NCBI RefSeq assembly: GCF_900074915.1
Contig: NZ_LT222319.1
Coordinates: forward strand, 5,011,001-5,075,000
DNA length: 64,000 nucleotides
DNA from: Pseudomonas cerasi
Lineage (GTDB): Bacteria > Pseudomonadota > Gammaproteobacteria > Pseudomonadales > Pseudomonadaceae
Reading direction: 5' to 3'
Shown in pieces: positions 17,170 to 28,743 of this stretch. The stretch's first letter is position 1; the number at the start of each line of letters is the position of its first letter. The translations under genes and the position numbers were made by a program. The notes below the pieces were generated by a model. That model saw only the letters and a program-made list of their open reading frames with translations, was not told the DNA's origin and did not search any database.

Positions 17170-18682
17170 TGGCGAGATCGCTCTTCATGGCATTGCAACG
17201 AGTTACTACATCACTAACTGCAAGAATGAGTCGGTCATTGACGGATGCGATCTTCAGGTCGCCTGTGCCTTCATAAACGCTGTCACGCTCAAGAATTAGC
17301 TGATCTAAGACAGCCTCATGAGGTCCATCCAGCCAAGGCTGAAAATGCGAACAGGTATAACAGGCGACCGGGGCCAGAGCGCCACAAAATCCATAGCTCC
17401 CGCAGCTACCTACGTTGCCACCTGCACTGCAAATCCTGCTTGAACGATCCCCACCACGGCGAGCCTTGGTTTCATCAACAACAAGTACGCCTTGGAACGC
17501 TTGCGCAAGTGGAGCCAATTGCAGCGCCACAGCTTTATCAATGCGTTCAACGATCTCGGGAATGTTCCTCACATAGACGCCAGCATTTTGGATGTCGGAG
17601 TGATCAAGCGCTTGCGCGATGATGTATTCCCCCCTGCCTTCCCTCGCAAGGTTGGTCCCGAGGGTGTAGCGGAAGCGGTATGGGTTGATGTTGGTGTAAG
17701 CGCCAGTTCTGTGACTGGTAACGGCGATCACTTCTTTAACGCTCGACATCGAGTAACCGATCTCACTCACCCGGGCATGCAAAAAATCTCCTGCCAGTTG
17801 CGCCTCAAGGTCTTTATTCACGTCGTAGTGTTTGATTGCCGGAAACAGTGGCAACTCGGGCACAAGATTCTGCTGGTTAGACCAACTGCACAGATCAGAA
17901 AAAGTTGATTTGACATAGCCTGCCTGCTCATGAAGAAGCGTCCACAAGTCTTCAACAACCTCAAACTTAGAAAACGACTGGCGCCACCCCTCGTGCTTTT
18001 GCTTGCCACGCGGAAAATTGATGAAATAACGCTGCCCGACAGACATAAGGTCTTTAATCTTCAAAGCTGCGATTTGAGCTGGGCGTCTGCCAGTCATGGC
18101 TAAAATCATCGCGAAGCAAGTTGCTCGCAAATCGAGTTTTCCAATTGCATAACAATCAAGCACGCCTGAGACGATAGCCTCCATCTCAATGTCTGTAAGC
18201 GGCCCATTTTCTGGACACATCGACTGTACCGCGTAGCCTTTTTCGCCCCCTTTGATCCTCCAGCCCTCCATCATTTTCAAGGTGTCGGCGGAGGCTCCAG
18301 GATATCCAAGACTTACCCATGTGCGAATGAATGCACGCATAGGGCTCAGCTCCCACTCAGTATCAGCTATTTGTGAGCGATAGGAGATCATCGATTCTGG
18401 ACTGAATAGTGGGAGACTATGAGTCGCCTCAAAATAAGATTTGAATCGGTGGTAAAGTAACATCGTGTACTGCGCTGAGCAGGTCTCTCCATAGATGGCC
18501 AAAACCTGCTTAAATGTGCGTTTTAAATCATCATTCAGCCATGCAGGAAGAGTACCCAAGTGGATTCTAATATCTTTACTCAGCCTCCACTTACTCGAGT
18601 AAACCTCCACCTCATAGCCATCTTTTGATAAAAACGAAGTGCGCTCATACCGGGCTAGGACTGCACTATTATTCACTATCAC
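17162..18682 (-). CDS. Tyrosine recombinase with C-terminal zinc-finger-like segment
   Basis: 506 residues. Visible catalytic features are Arg in MTGRRPAQIAAL, an RFRYTLGTNLAREG segment in which the usual first His of the H-x-x-R motif is replaced, and Tyr in NAGVYVRNIPE. The C-terminal region has clustered cysteines (CSAGGNVGSCGSYGFCG, then CYTC-HFQPW-DGPH) suggesting metal binding, a layout known in integrases of multi-recombinase elements. The gene overlaps the upstream recombinase by 14 bp and the downstream one by 8 bp, so all three form one operon. The His change may be normal for this subfamily. Confidence 0.78.
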   Translation of the reverse strand: MIVNNSAVLARYERTSFLSKDGYEVEVYSSKWRLSKDIRIHLGTLPAWLNDDLKRTFKQVLAIYGETCSAQYTMLLYHRFKSYFEATHSLPLFSPESMISYRSQIADTEWELSPMRAFIRTWVSLGYPGASADTLKMMEGWRIKGGEKGYAVQSMCPENGPLTDIEMEAIVSGVLDCYAIGKLDLRATCFAMILAMTGRRPAQIAALKIKDLMSVGQRYFINFPRGKQKHEGWRQSFSKFEVVEDLWTLLHEQAGYVKSTFSDLCSWSNQQNLVPELPLFPAIKHYDVNKDLEAQLAGDFLHARVSEIGYSMSSVKEVIAVTSHRTGAYTNINPYRFRYTLGTNLAREGRGEYIIAQALDHSDIQNAGVYVRNIPEIVERIDKAVALQLAPLAQAFQGVLVVDETKARRGGDRSSRICSAGGNVGSCGSYGFCGALAPVACYTCSHFQPWLDGPHEAVLDQLILERDSVYEGTGDLKIASVNDRLILAVSDVVTRCNAMKSDLANV

Positions 18683-19889
18683 CAGATGACCTCCTCAAGT
18701 GCTTTATTTGCAATCCCATCACAGCCTTTCCAGCTGCTTCCTTGATATGGCGCTTGTTGTAAATTGACGCAGTGCCAGACGTTTCACTCCACCCCATCAA
18801 GTAAGAGCGGAGCTTTTGTTCTCGCTCAGTGGTTATGCTGTCTTTATCGCAGCTCGTCGAAAAAATATAGTTCCAATGGTGCCGAAGGGCATGGGTATGC
18901 AGACCAGAAAACTCATCGGCTAAAGTCGACAGAGATGCAATAAATTTTCCGAAGCCAGAATTAGAAAGTGGCCAGCCCACAGTTCTTCCTGAGCGATGAA
19001 TCACAAAAAGATATCCATGCTTACGAGCACCCGGAATCTTGTTGCGGAATTTGGCGATGTATTCATGGACTCGCTGCATCAGCTCAGGGATTAGAGGAAA
19101 TGTACGCTCCCGCGTTTTAGCGACCGGCTGATATGTTCTCGGATCTCCAACAGAGTCTGCACGTCGCACAATTTTGACCGTATTTTTAGCAAAATCGAAG
19201 TCTTCCGTTTTGAGGTTCAGCAATTCTCCACGCCGCATTCCGGTGAGACGAAGAATTGTGAACATCAATGCGTTCCGAAATTGAAGGCCCACCTCGGTAA
19301 CCGGGTTGGATGCGCTACCTGGCTTGAGAACTTCTTCAACCGTATCCAAAACGGAGTCATCCAGATGGAAATCAGATCTGTCCTCGTCAGTTTTATCGCT
19401 AATCTTTGGTCGATTAGCTTTGATCTGAGCCACCATGACATCAATTTCCTGCGCGCTGGTCTCTGTTACTGGGTGCAATCTGCTCGCAAGAAATCCCACG
19501 TACCCAGCGATAACGGTTATTCGGTTGTACTGATTGTCCTTGGCGACCCTTCTATGACGGCCTTTGAGGGCCACGACCTGCTTGTCCTCTGAACACATAT
19601 CTTCCAGAGGCTTTTGCATGAAGTCCCGCAAAGAATGGATCTCATGGCGACAAAGCAGCTCGCAACGCTTAAAACGCGACTCTAGATCAAGGTCGTAGTA
19701 ATTCTGCCAAGCGCACATGGCCTTGAGCGCCGATAGCGCGTTATTGATCGTGTTAATGGAAAGCGAGCGCCCACGCATCTCAGCGGTCACGTACAGCGCG
19801 GGGTAGTAAAGCGGCATGCCGGCGTTATCGACGAGGATTGAAAACCTTTCTCCTGACTTCCCCTGAAACCGTCTGATTGCTAACTGCAT
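18669..19889 (-). CDS. Tyrosine recombinase/integrase, first gene of the module
   Basis: 406 residues. A SAM-like N-terminal domain with many basic residues is followed by the catalytic domain: Arg in TGMRRGELLNLK, H-x-x-R in HTHALRHHWN and Tyr in SIYNKRHI. The ATG at 19889 is chosen because GAGG lies six bases upstream; a GTG two codons earlier lacks spacing for it. It is the promoter-proximal gene of the four-gene operon and lies directly next to the ssb terminator, the position expected for an island integrase beside its attachment site. All catalytic residues are visible. Confidence 0.85.
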   Translation of the reverse strand: MQLAIRRFQGKSGERFSILVDNAGMPLYYPALYVTAEMRGRSLSINTINNALSALKAMCAWQNYYDLDLESRFKRCELLCRHEIHSLRDFMQKPLEDMCSEDKQVVALKGRHRRVAKDNQYNRITVIAGYVGFLASRLHPVTETSAQEIDVMVAQIKANRPKISDKTDEDRSDFHLDDSVLDTVEEVLKPGSASNPVTEVGLQFRNALMFTILRLTGMRRGELLNLKTEDFDFAKNTVKIVRRADSVGDPRTYQPVAKTRERTFPLIPELMQRVHEYIAKFRNKIPGARKHGYLFVIHRSGRTVGWPLSNSGFGKFIASLSTLADEFSGLHTHALRHHWNYIFSTSCDKDSITTEREQKLRSYLMGWSETSGTASIYNKRHIKEAAGKAVMGLQIKHLRRSSGDSE

Positions 19890-19963
19890 ACGCACCTCGA
19901 ATTACTTACGTAAATTCAAGGTATGAACCTAGTGAAAACAGGTCAACTTATTTTTTACAACGC

Positions 19964-20000
19964 GAAAACGAGAAAGCCCCCGCAATGCGGGGGCTTCCTG
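19964..20000 (-). terminator. ssb terminator, candidate right attachment site of the island
   Basis: Stem AAGCCCCCGC/GCGGGGGCTT around an AAT loop, followed on the minus strand by TTTCTCGTTTTC, a good rho-independent terminator for ssb. The block GAAAACGA-GC stem-CCTG matches 1122-1157 at the opposite edge of the island, so it may double as an attachment site. Confidence 0.7.
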
Positions 20001-20032
20001 AAGAAACTTTACAAAGAAGTCTCTACGGTTCC

Positions 20033-20596
20033 TCAGAACGGAATATCATCATCGAAGCTGTCGAAGTCAGCAGCTGGCTGCGGCGCTTGTTGTTGCGGCG
20101 CTGGGCGCGAGTCGCGTTGTGGCGGCTGCTGGTTGTAGTTCTGCTGAGGTGCGGACTGCTGCGGCGCCGATTGTTGTGGGCGCGACTGCTGTGGACGCGG
20201 TGCGGACTGGTTGTAGTTGCCGCCGCCCTGACCTTGTTGGGAGTCGCCCTGAGGACGGCCGCCCAGCAGTTGCATGGTGCCCTGCATGTCGACGACGATT
20301 TCAGTGGTGTAGCGCTTGATGCCGTCTTTTTCCCACTCGCGGGTCTGCAGCTTGCCTTCGATGTACACCTGCGAACCCTTGCGCAGGTATTCGCCAGCGA
20401 TTTCGGCGACTTTGCCGAACATCGATACACGGTGCCATTCGGTCTTTTCGACTTTCTGACCGGACTGCTTGTCAGTCCACTGTTCGCTGGTTGCCAGACT
20501 CAGGTTGGTCACGGCGTTACCGTTAGGCAAGTAGCGAACTTCGGGATCCTGGCCGCATGTACCGACCAATATGACTTTGTTAACCCCACGGGCCAT
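20033..20596 (-). CDS. ssb: Single-stranded DNA-binding protein
   Basis: 187-residue SSB that coats single-stranded DNA in replication, repair and recombination. The N-terminal OB fold starts MARGVNKVILVGTCG and includes the conserved EWHRV and KGSQVYIEGKLQTR segments (to about residue 110). A long Gln/Pro-rich linker follows, and the extreme C terminus ends in DDDIPF, the acidic tip that recruits partner proteins. The start has AGGAG upstream. It is followed by a strong terminator. The MFS transporter gene lies 9 bp upstream on the same strand, so the two may be cotranscribed. Confidence 0.98.
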   Translation of the reverse strand: MARGVNKVILVGTCGQDPEVRYLPNGNAVTNLSLATSEQWTDKQSGQKVEKTEWHRVSMFGKVAEIAGEYLRKGSQVYIEGKLQTREWEKDGIKRYTTEIVVDMQGTMQLLGGRPQGDSQQGQGGGNYNQSAPRPQQSRPQQSAPQQSAPQQNYNQQPPQRDSRPAPQQQAPQPAADFDSFDDDIPF

Positions 20597-20605
20597 AACG
20601 TTCTC

Positions 20606-22000
20606 CTAGGCTTCGCACGCTTCTGACGCTGGATTGACCAGCTTTTCGAGAGAGGCACGATCCAATAATTTTGTGTCGAGTTTTATGTAGATGGCTGCCT
20701 CTTCCGCAACCACCACTGCATCTGTCACGCCTGCTACGGACATCAAACGCTCTGCCAGGCCTGCTTCACGCTGCGCCTGCGGCGACAACGGCAGACGTAG
20801 GCTGGTCACGTAAGGCGGTTCTCGCATGGTCACTGCGAAGGCGAGCCAGACGGCGGCCATGGCTGCACCACCCAGGAACACCACATCGAGACCACCGTGC
20901 TGGAACAACCAGCCGCCCAGTATCCCACCTGCGGCCGATCCAAGAAACTGGCTGGTGGAATAAACTCCCATTGCCGTGCCTTTTCCGCCGGCCGGTGAAA
21001 CCTTGCTGATCAACGACGGCAATGACGCTTCCAGCAGGTTGAACGCAGTGAAGAATACCACTGTCCCGATGACCAGTGCCCGCAACGTGTCCCCGTAGGC
21101 CCAGAAGAATAGCTCAGCCAGCATCAAAACTGTGACGGCGCCCAGCAGAACGCGCTTCATTTGACGTTTCTTCTCGCCATAGATGATGAACGGGATCATC
21201 GCGAAGAAGGAAACCAGCAAGGCGGTCAGGTACACCCACCAGTGTTGTTCCTTGGGCAAACCGGCTTTTTCGACCAGCGCCAGCGGCAAGGCCACGAAGC
21301 TGGACATGAGCATCGCATGCAACACGAAGATACCCAAATCCAGGCGCAGCAGGTCCGGATGACGCAACGTCGCCCCCAGTGCCTGTTTGGCGACGCCGGA
21401 TTCGCGGTGCATTAACGCCCCGCTGGCCTTGGGCACCACGTAGGCGACGATGAGAACACCTATCAAGGCCATGCCGCCAGTGGCCAGGAACAACCCGGAA
21501 AGACCGAACATGCCGGTGATGACCGGGCCGACGACCATGGCGATGGCGAACGACAGGCCGATGGTCATGCCGATCATGGCCATGGCCTTGGTGCGGTGCT
21601 GTTCGCGGGTCAGGTCGGAGAGCAGCGCCATGACCGCCGCGGAAATAGCGCCCGCCCCCTGCAGGATACGTCCGGCAATGATTCCCCAGATCGAATCCGC
21701 GTTCGCCGCCACCACGCTGCCGATCGCAAAGATGATCAGGCCGAAATAAATCACCGGTCGCCGTCCGATACGGTCGGAAATGACCCCGAACGGTATCTGC
21801 AACACAGCCTGGGTCAGACCGTAGGCGCCAATTGCCAGACCGATCAGTGCAGGGCTCGCGCCTGCCAGGTCCATGCCGTAGGTTGCCAGAACCGGCAAAA
21901 CCATGAACATGCCAAGCATGCGGAACGCGAACACCAGGGCCAGACCGCCTGCTGCGCGGGTCTCGCCGCTACTCATACGCTCGCTGTGGGTATCGTGCAT
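20606..22000 (-). CDS. MFS transporter, YajR-like, with C-terminal ferredoxin-like domain
   Basis: 464-residue inner-membrane transporter with about 12 membrane helices. The motif A loop is clear (GVISDRIGRRPVIYFG, near residues 73-88) and a second A-like loop lies after helix 8. The last 60 residues (RLMSVAGVTDAVVVAEEAAIYIKLD onward) are soluble and resemble the YAM domain of E. coli YajR, whose length (about 454) is similar. The substrate is unknown. The gene is divergent from uvrA and followed closely by ssb. Conservation of this ssb neighbour across Pseudomonas is known to me; the YajR assignment is an inference from domain layout. Confidence 0.85.
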   Translation of the reverse strand: MHDTHSERMSSGETRAAGGLALVFAFRMLGMFMVLPVLATYGMDLAGASPALIGLAIGAYGLTQAVLQIPFGVISDRIGRRPVIYFGLIIFAIGSVVAANADSIWGIIAGRILQGAGAISAAVMALLSDLTREQHRTKAMAMIGMTIGLSFAIAMVVGPVITGMFGLSGLFLATGGMALIGVLIVAYVVPKASGALMHRESGVAKQALGATLRHPDLLRLDLGIFVLHAMLMSSFVALPLALVEKAGLPKEQHWWVYLTALLVSFFAMIPFIIYGEKKRQMKRVLLGAVTVLMLAELFFWAYGDTLRALVIGTVVFFTAFNLLEASLPSLISKVSPAGGKGTAMGVYSTSQFLGSAAGGILGGWLFQHGGLDVVFLGGAAMAAVWLAFAVTMREPPYVTSLRLPLSPQAQREAGLAERLMSVAGVTDAVVVAEEAAIYIKLDTKLLDRASLEKLVNPASEACEA

Positions 22001-22068
22001 GGAATAACCTCGTGTGAACCGGCGGCGATTCTACCAGTCCCATCGTTGTACAGCACATACGCGACGCT

Positions 22069-22098
22069 TTGCCGCGTAATGGCTCGGAGCCTTATACT
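22069..22098 (+). promoter_or_regulatory. Candidate sigma70 promoter of uvrA
   Basis: TTGCCG (22069-22074), an 18-bp spacer and TATACT (22093-22098), placing the transcript start about 25 bp before the GTG start of uvrA. I see no clear LexA box of the CTG-N10-CAG type here. Confidence 0.55.
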
Positions 22099-22129
22099 CC
22101 GTCGTTTATGCCCGCCAAGCGAGGCCGCA

Positions 22130-24964
<2,835 letters not shown>

Positions 24965-25009
24965 CGCTAGTGATGAAAAACGGGGTCGGCGTCAGTCGAA
25001 CCCGGATAC

Positions 25010-25045
25010 AAAAAAGCTCCTGTCACGCAAGTGCAGGAGCTTTTT
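25010..25045. terminator. Bidirectional terminator between uvrA and ferritin gene
   Basis: Stem AAAAAGCTCCTG/CAGGAGCTTTTT (25011-25022 and 25034-25045) with A and T tracts on both sides. It serves the convergent uvrA and ferritin genes. Confidence 0.85.
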
Positions 25046-25059
25046 CATGAGCGGCTGAA

Positions 25060-25524
25060 TCAGAACTGCGATTGCAGGTAGTTCTGCAGGCCGATGGACT
25101 TGATCAGCCCCATCTGCTGTTCGAGCCAGTAGGTATGGTCTTCTTCCGTATCAGCCAACTGTACGCGCAGGATTTCGCGGGTCACGTAGTCGCTGTGCAG
25201 CTCACAGAGCTCGATACCCTTGCACAGGGCAGCACGTACCTTGTATTCGAGACGCAGATCGCTGGCGAGCATCTCAGGCACTGTGGTGCCGACGTCGAGG
25301 TCGTCAGGGCGCATGCGCGGCGTGCCTTCGAGCATGAGGATACGACGCATCAGCGCATCAGCGTGTTGCGCCTCTTCTTCCATCTCATGATTGATACGCT
25401 CGTAGAGCTTCGAAAAGCCCCAGTCTTCGTACATGCGTGAGTGAACGAAATATTGGTCACGAGCTGCCAGTTCGCCCGTGAGCAACGTGTTGAGATAATC
25501 GATTACTTCCGGGTGGCCTTGCAT
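25060..25524 (-). CDS. bfr: Bacterioferritin-family ferritin (BfrA/FtnA type), heme ligand absent
   Basis: 154-residue iron-storage protein that forms a 24-subunit shell. Ferroxidase ligands are in place: E18, E51 and H54, with the later Glu and the TEEDH motif. The residue that binds heme in true bacterioferritins, Met52, is Ala here, so the shell is probably heme-free, as in P. aeruginosa FtnA (formerly BfrA), which also lies beside katA. The start at 25524 has AGGAG nine bases upstream; a 19-codon upstream extension lacks support. Located downstream of katA but behind its terminator. Role: iron sequestration, possibly supplying iron for catalase heme. Confidence 0.92.
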   Translation of the reverse strand: MQGHPEVIDYLNTLLTGELAARDQYFVHSRMYEDWGFSKLYERINHEMEEEAQHADALMRRILMLEGTPRMRPDDLDVGTTVPEMLASDLRLEYKVRAALCKGIELCELHSDYVTREILRVQLADTEEDHTYWLEQQMGLIKSIGLQNYLQSQF

Positions 25525-25638
25525 CGCACCAGACTCCTGCTTCAAAGGCGCTAGTTTGAACCAAGCGTCGCGCGAGGTCACTTAGAAAAACGCAATAAAC
25601 CGACGAAAAGTGGCGAAATTACGCCGTTAAGAAGCGAA

Positions 25639-25662
25639 AAACCGCCCAAATGAGGGCGGTTC
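25639..25662 (-). terminator. Terminator of katA
   Basis: Stem AACCGCCC/GGGCGGTT (25640-25647 and 25654-25661) followed on the minus strand by TTTCG; it lies just after the katA stop. Confidence 0.75.
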
Positions 25663-25678
25663 TGTTTCTCACTTCGAC

Positions 25679-27124
25679 TCAGCCCAGTTTTATGCCCAAT
25701 GCGTTTGCGATGCCTTCTCCGTAAGCAGGGTCGGCTTTGTGGAAATGCTGCAACTGACGCTGAACCACGTCACTGGAAACGCCTGCCATTGCCCCGGCAA
25801 TGTTGCCGATCAACAGCGCTTTCTGATCAGCGCTCATCAGATTGAACAACTTACCTGCCTGACTGTAGTAATCACCGTCTACCCGATGATCATGACGATC
25901 TGCGGCACCGCTCAGAGACAGCGCAGGCTCTGCGTAGCGCGGATCTTCTTTCGGTGCATCCGAATAGCTGTTCGGTTCATAGTTTGGCGCCGCACCACCA
26001 TTGGTGCCGAAGGCCATCGCCCCGTCACGTTGATAGCTGTGTACAGGACTCTTGGGGGCATTGATCGGCAACTGCTGGTGATTGGTACCCACGCGGTAGC
26101 GATGCGCATCGGCGTAGGCAAATACGCGCCCTTGCAGCATACGGTCTGGCGAAAGGCCAACGCCTGGCACCATGTTGCTCGGGCCGAACGCGGCCTGCTC
26201 GACTTCGGCAAAATAGTTGAGAGGGTTACGGTTCAACTCCAGTTCGCCGACCTCGATCAGCGGGTACTCTTTCTGCGACCAGGTCTTGGTCACGTCGAAC
26301 GGGTTCTCATGATGATTCGCAGCCTGAGCCTCGGTCATCAACTGAATGCACACCTGCCACTTGGGGAAGTCGCCCTTCTCGATGGCAGTGAACAGATCGC
26401 GCTGAGCGTAATCGGGATCAGTACCGGCAATCCGCGCAGCGTCTGCGGGTGCCAAGTTCTTGATCCCTTGGCGGGTCTTGTAATGCCACTTCACCCAATG
26501 GCGCTCGCCTACAGCATTGATGAGGCTATAGGTGTGGCTGCCGAAGCCGTGCATGTGACGGTAGCCGTCCGGAATGCCACGATCAGAGAACAGAATGGTG
26601 ACCTGGTGCAGCGCCTCAGGCGAGTGCGACCAGAAATCCCACATCATCTGAGGACTTTTCAGATTGGTCTGCGGCAGGCGCTTCTGAGTGTGAATGAAGT
26701 CAGGGAATTTCAGAGGGTCACGGATAAAGAACACCGGCGTGTTGTTGCCCACGATGTCCCAGTTACCTTCCTCGGTGTAAAACTTGATCGCAAAGCCGCG
26801 CGGGTCACGCTCGGTGTCAGCCGAACCACGCTCTCCGCCTACGGTGGAGAAGCGCAGGAAAATCGGTGTCTGCTTGCCCACCGTGTCGAACAGCCTGGCG
26901 CTGGTGTACTGGCTGATGTCGCGGGTCACGGTAAACGTGCCATGAGCACCCGATCCCTTGGCATGCACGCGACGCTCCGGGATGTTCTCACGGTTGAAGT
27001 GGGCAAGCTTTTCGATCAGATGGAAATCATCAAGCAGTAGAGGACCACGTGGGCCTGCCGAACGGGAGTTCTGATTGTCTGCGACTGGGGCACCGCTGGC
27101 GGTCGTAAGGGTCTTCTGGCTCAT
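25679..27124 (-). CDS. katA: Catalase, clade 3 heme enzyme
   Basis: 481-residue monofunctional catalase that splits hydrogen peroxide into water and oxygen. The catalytic His54 lies in RRVHAKGSGAHG, the catalytic Asn127 in VGNNTPVFF, and the proximal heme ligand Tyr337 in GRVFAYADAHRYR. NADPH-type clade 3 length. No signal peptide, so cytoplasmic. It has its own terminator and is followed by the ferritin gene, the arrangement known for P. aeruginosa katA-bfrA. A CTATCGATAG palindrome upstream may be part of an oxidative-stress regulator site. Confidence 0.97.
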   Translation of the reverse strand: MSQKTLTTASGAPVADNQNSRSAGPRGPLLLDDFHLIEKLAHFNRENIPERRVHAKGSGAHGTFTVTRDISQYTSARLFDTVGKQTPIFLRFSTVGGERGSADTERDPRGFAIKFYTEEGNWDIVGNNTPVFFIRDPLKFPDFIHTQKRLPQTNLKSPQMMWDFWSHSPEALHQVTILFSDRGIPDGYRHMHGFGSHTYSLINAVGERHWVKWHYKTRQGIKNLAPADAARIAGTDPDYAQRDLFTAIEKGDFPKWQVCIQLMTEAQAANHHENPFDVTKTWSQKEYPLIEVGELELNRNPLNYFAEVEQAAFGPSNMVPGVGLSPDRMLQGRVFAYADAHRYRVGTNHQQLPINAPKSPVHSYQRDGAMAFGTNGGAAPNYEPNSYSDAPKEDPRYAEPALSLSGAADRHDHRVDGDYYSQAGKLFNLMSADQKALLIGNIAGAMAGVSSDVVQRQLQHFHKADPAYGEGIANALGIKLG

Positions 27125-27216
27125 CTACATCTTCCTCTGGTGTGTATAGCCGGCTGATCGGCTTGGGAGGAAGTATTGCCGAAAGCTATTGAAGCGTCGA
27201 ATTCATTAAATCATGA

Positions 27217-27226
27217 CTATCGATAG
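27217..27226. promoter_or_regulatory. Palindrome upstream of katA, possible OxyR-related site
   Basis: Perfect palindrome CTATCGATAG about 93 bp upstream of the katA start. OxyR sites contain ATAG/CTAT elements spaced by seven bases, and only the half-site words match here, so the assignment is weak. Confidence 0.3.
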
Positions 27227-27248
27227 CAATTCTTAATTCCGGAAAACA

Positions 27249-27273
27249 AAAAACCGGGCACTAGGCCCGGTTT
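27249..27273. terminator. Terminator of the rpsM-rpoA-rplQ operon
   Basis: Stem AACCGGGC/GCCCGGTT (27252-27259 and 27265-27272); on the minus strand it is followed by a T-rich run (TTTTTGTTTTCC). It lies about 20 bp after the rplQ stop. Confidence 0.85.
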
Positions 27274-27291
27274 CATGTTCAAACTGATGTC

Positions 27292-27678
27292 TTATTCAGC
27301 AGCTTCTACAGAGCCACCGACAGGACGATCAACCAGCTCGACGTACGCCATTGGCGCGTTGTCGCCAGCGCGGAAACCGCACTTGAGGATGCGCAGGTAG
27401 CCGCCCTGACGGGTTGCATAGCGCTTGCCCAGATCGTTGAACAGTTTGCCGACGATTTCTTTCGAACGAGTACGGTCGAAAGCCAGACGACGGTTGGCAA
27501 CGCTGTCTTCCTTGGCCAGGGTGATCAGCGGCTCGGCAACGCGGCGCAGTTCCTTGGCTTTCGGCAGGGTAGTTTTGATCAGCTCGTGCTCGAACAGCGA
27601 CACCGCCATGTTTTGGAACATGGCTTTGCGGTGAGAGCTGGTACGGCTCAGGTGACGTCCACTTTTACGATGACGCAT
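27292..27678 (-). CDS. rplQ: 50S ribosomal protein L17
   Basis: 128 residues, within the family range. The start MRHRKSGRHLSRTSSHRKAMF is the invariant bacterial L17 N terminus. L17 sits near the exit of the peptide tunnel. Last gene of the alpha operon (rpsM-rpsK-rpsD-rpoA-rplQ), 41 bp after rpoA and before a strong terminator. Confidence 0.98.
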   Translation of the reverse strand: MRHRKSGRHLSRTSSHRKAMFQNMAVSLFEHELIKTTLPKAKELRRVAEPLITLAKEDSVANRRLAFDRTRSKEIVGKLFNDLGKRYATRQGGYLRILKCGFRAGDNAPMAYVELVDRPVGGSVEAAE

Positions 27679-27719
27679 GGTTCATTCCTTACCAAACTCG
27701 CGTTCGGTGATTACGACGA

Positions 27720-28721
27720 TCAGGCCGTAGCCTTGTCGTCCTTCTTAAGACTTGCCGGCGGCCAGTTGTCGAGGCGCATGCCGAGGGAGAGACCACGAGA
27801 AGCCAGAACGTCCTTGATCTCGGTCAAGGATTTCTTGCCCAGGTTCGGAGTCTTCAACAGCTCTACTTCGGTGCGCTGAATCAGATCACCGATGTAGTAG
27901 ATGTTCTCCGCCTTAAGGCAGTTGGCCGAACGCACGGTCAGTTCCAAATCGTCAACCGGACGAAGCAGGATCGGATCGATCTCGTCTTCCTGTTCGATTA
28001 CCACTGGTTCGCTGTCGCCTTTGAGGTCCACGAACGCAGCCAACTGCTGTTGCAGGATGGTTGCAGCGCGACGGATAGCCTCTTCAGGGTCCAGAGTACC
28101 GTTGGTTTCCAGATCAATAACCAGCTTGTCCAGGTTAGTACGCTGCTCGACACGGGCGTTTTCCACCACGTATGCGATACGGCGAACCGGGCTGAACGAA
28201 GAGTCAAGCTGCAAGCGACCAATGCTGCGGCTTTCGTCTTCATCGCTTTGACGCGAGTCTGCCGGCTCATAACCACGACCACGAGCTACGGTGAGCTTCA
28301 TGTTCAAGACGCCGTTAGACGCCAGGTTAGCGATTACGTGATCGGGGTTAACGATCTCGACATCATGATCCAGCTGAATATCGGCAGCGGTAACCACCCC
28401 CGAACCCTTCTTCGACAAGGTCAGCGTAACTTCGTCTCGACCGTGCAGCTTGATAGCCAGACCTTTAAGGTTCAACAGTATTTCAATGACGTCTTCCTGT
28501 ACACCTTCGATGGCGCTGTACTCATGGAGTACACCGTCAATCTCGGCCTCGACTACTGCACAGCCGGGCATGGAGGACAACAAAATGCGGCGAAGCGCGT
28601 TGCCCAGGGTATGGCCGAAACCACGCTCGAGAGGCTCGAGAGTGATTTTGGCGCGGGTTGGACTGACAACCTGCACATCAATGTGGCGGGGTGTCAGGAA
28701 CTCATTTACCGAAATCTGCAT
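27720..28721 (-). CDS. rpoA: RNA polymerase alpha subunit
   Basis: 333 residues. The N-terminal domain (to about residue 235), with the [17 protein letters not shown] dimerisation segment, assembles beta and beta'. The C-terminal domain (about 250-320; [20 protein letters not shown] and [11 protein letters not shown]) contacts UP elements and activators. It lies between rpsD and rplQ in the alpha operon, so polymerase assembly is tied to ribosomal protein synthesis. Length equals that of known Pseudomonas RpoA. Confidence 0.99.
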
Positions 28722-28743
28722 GGATGCACCTATTTTCTAGCCC

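Noticed and set aside
21596..22129. Upstream extension of the uvrA frame
   Set aside because: It overlaps the divergent MFS gene and the uvrA promoter; the GTG at 22130 gives the family N terminus.
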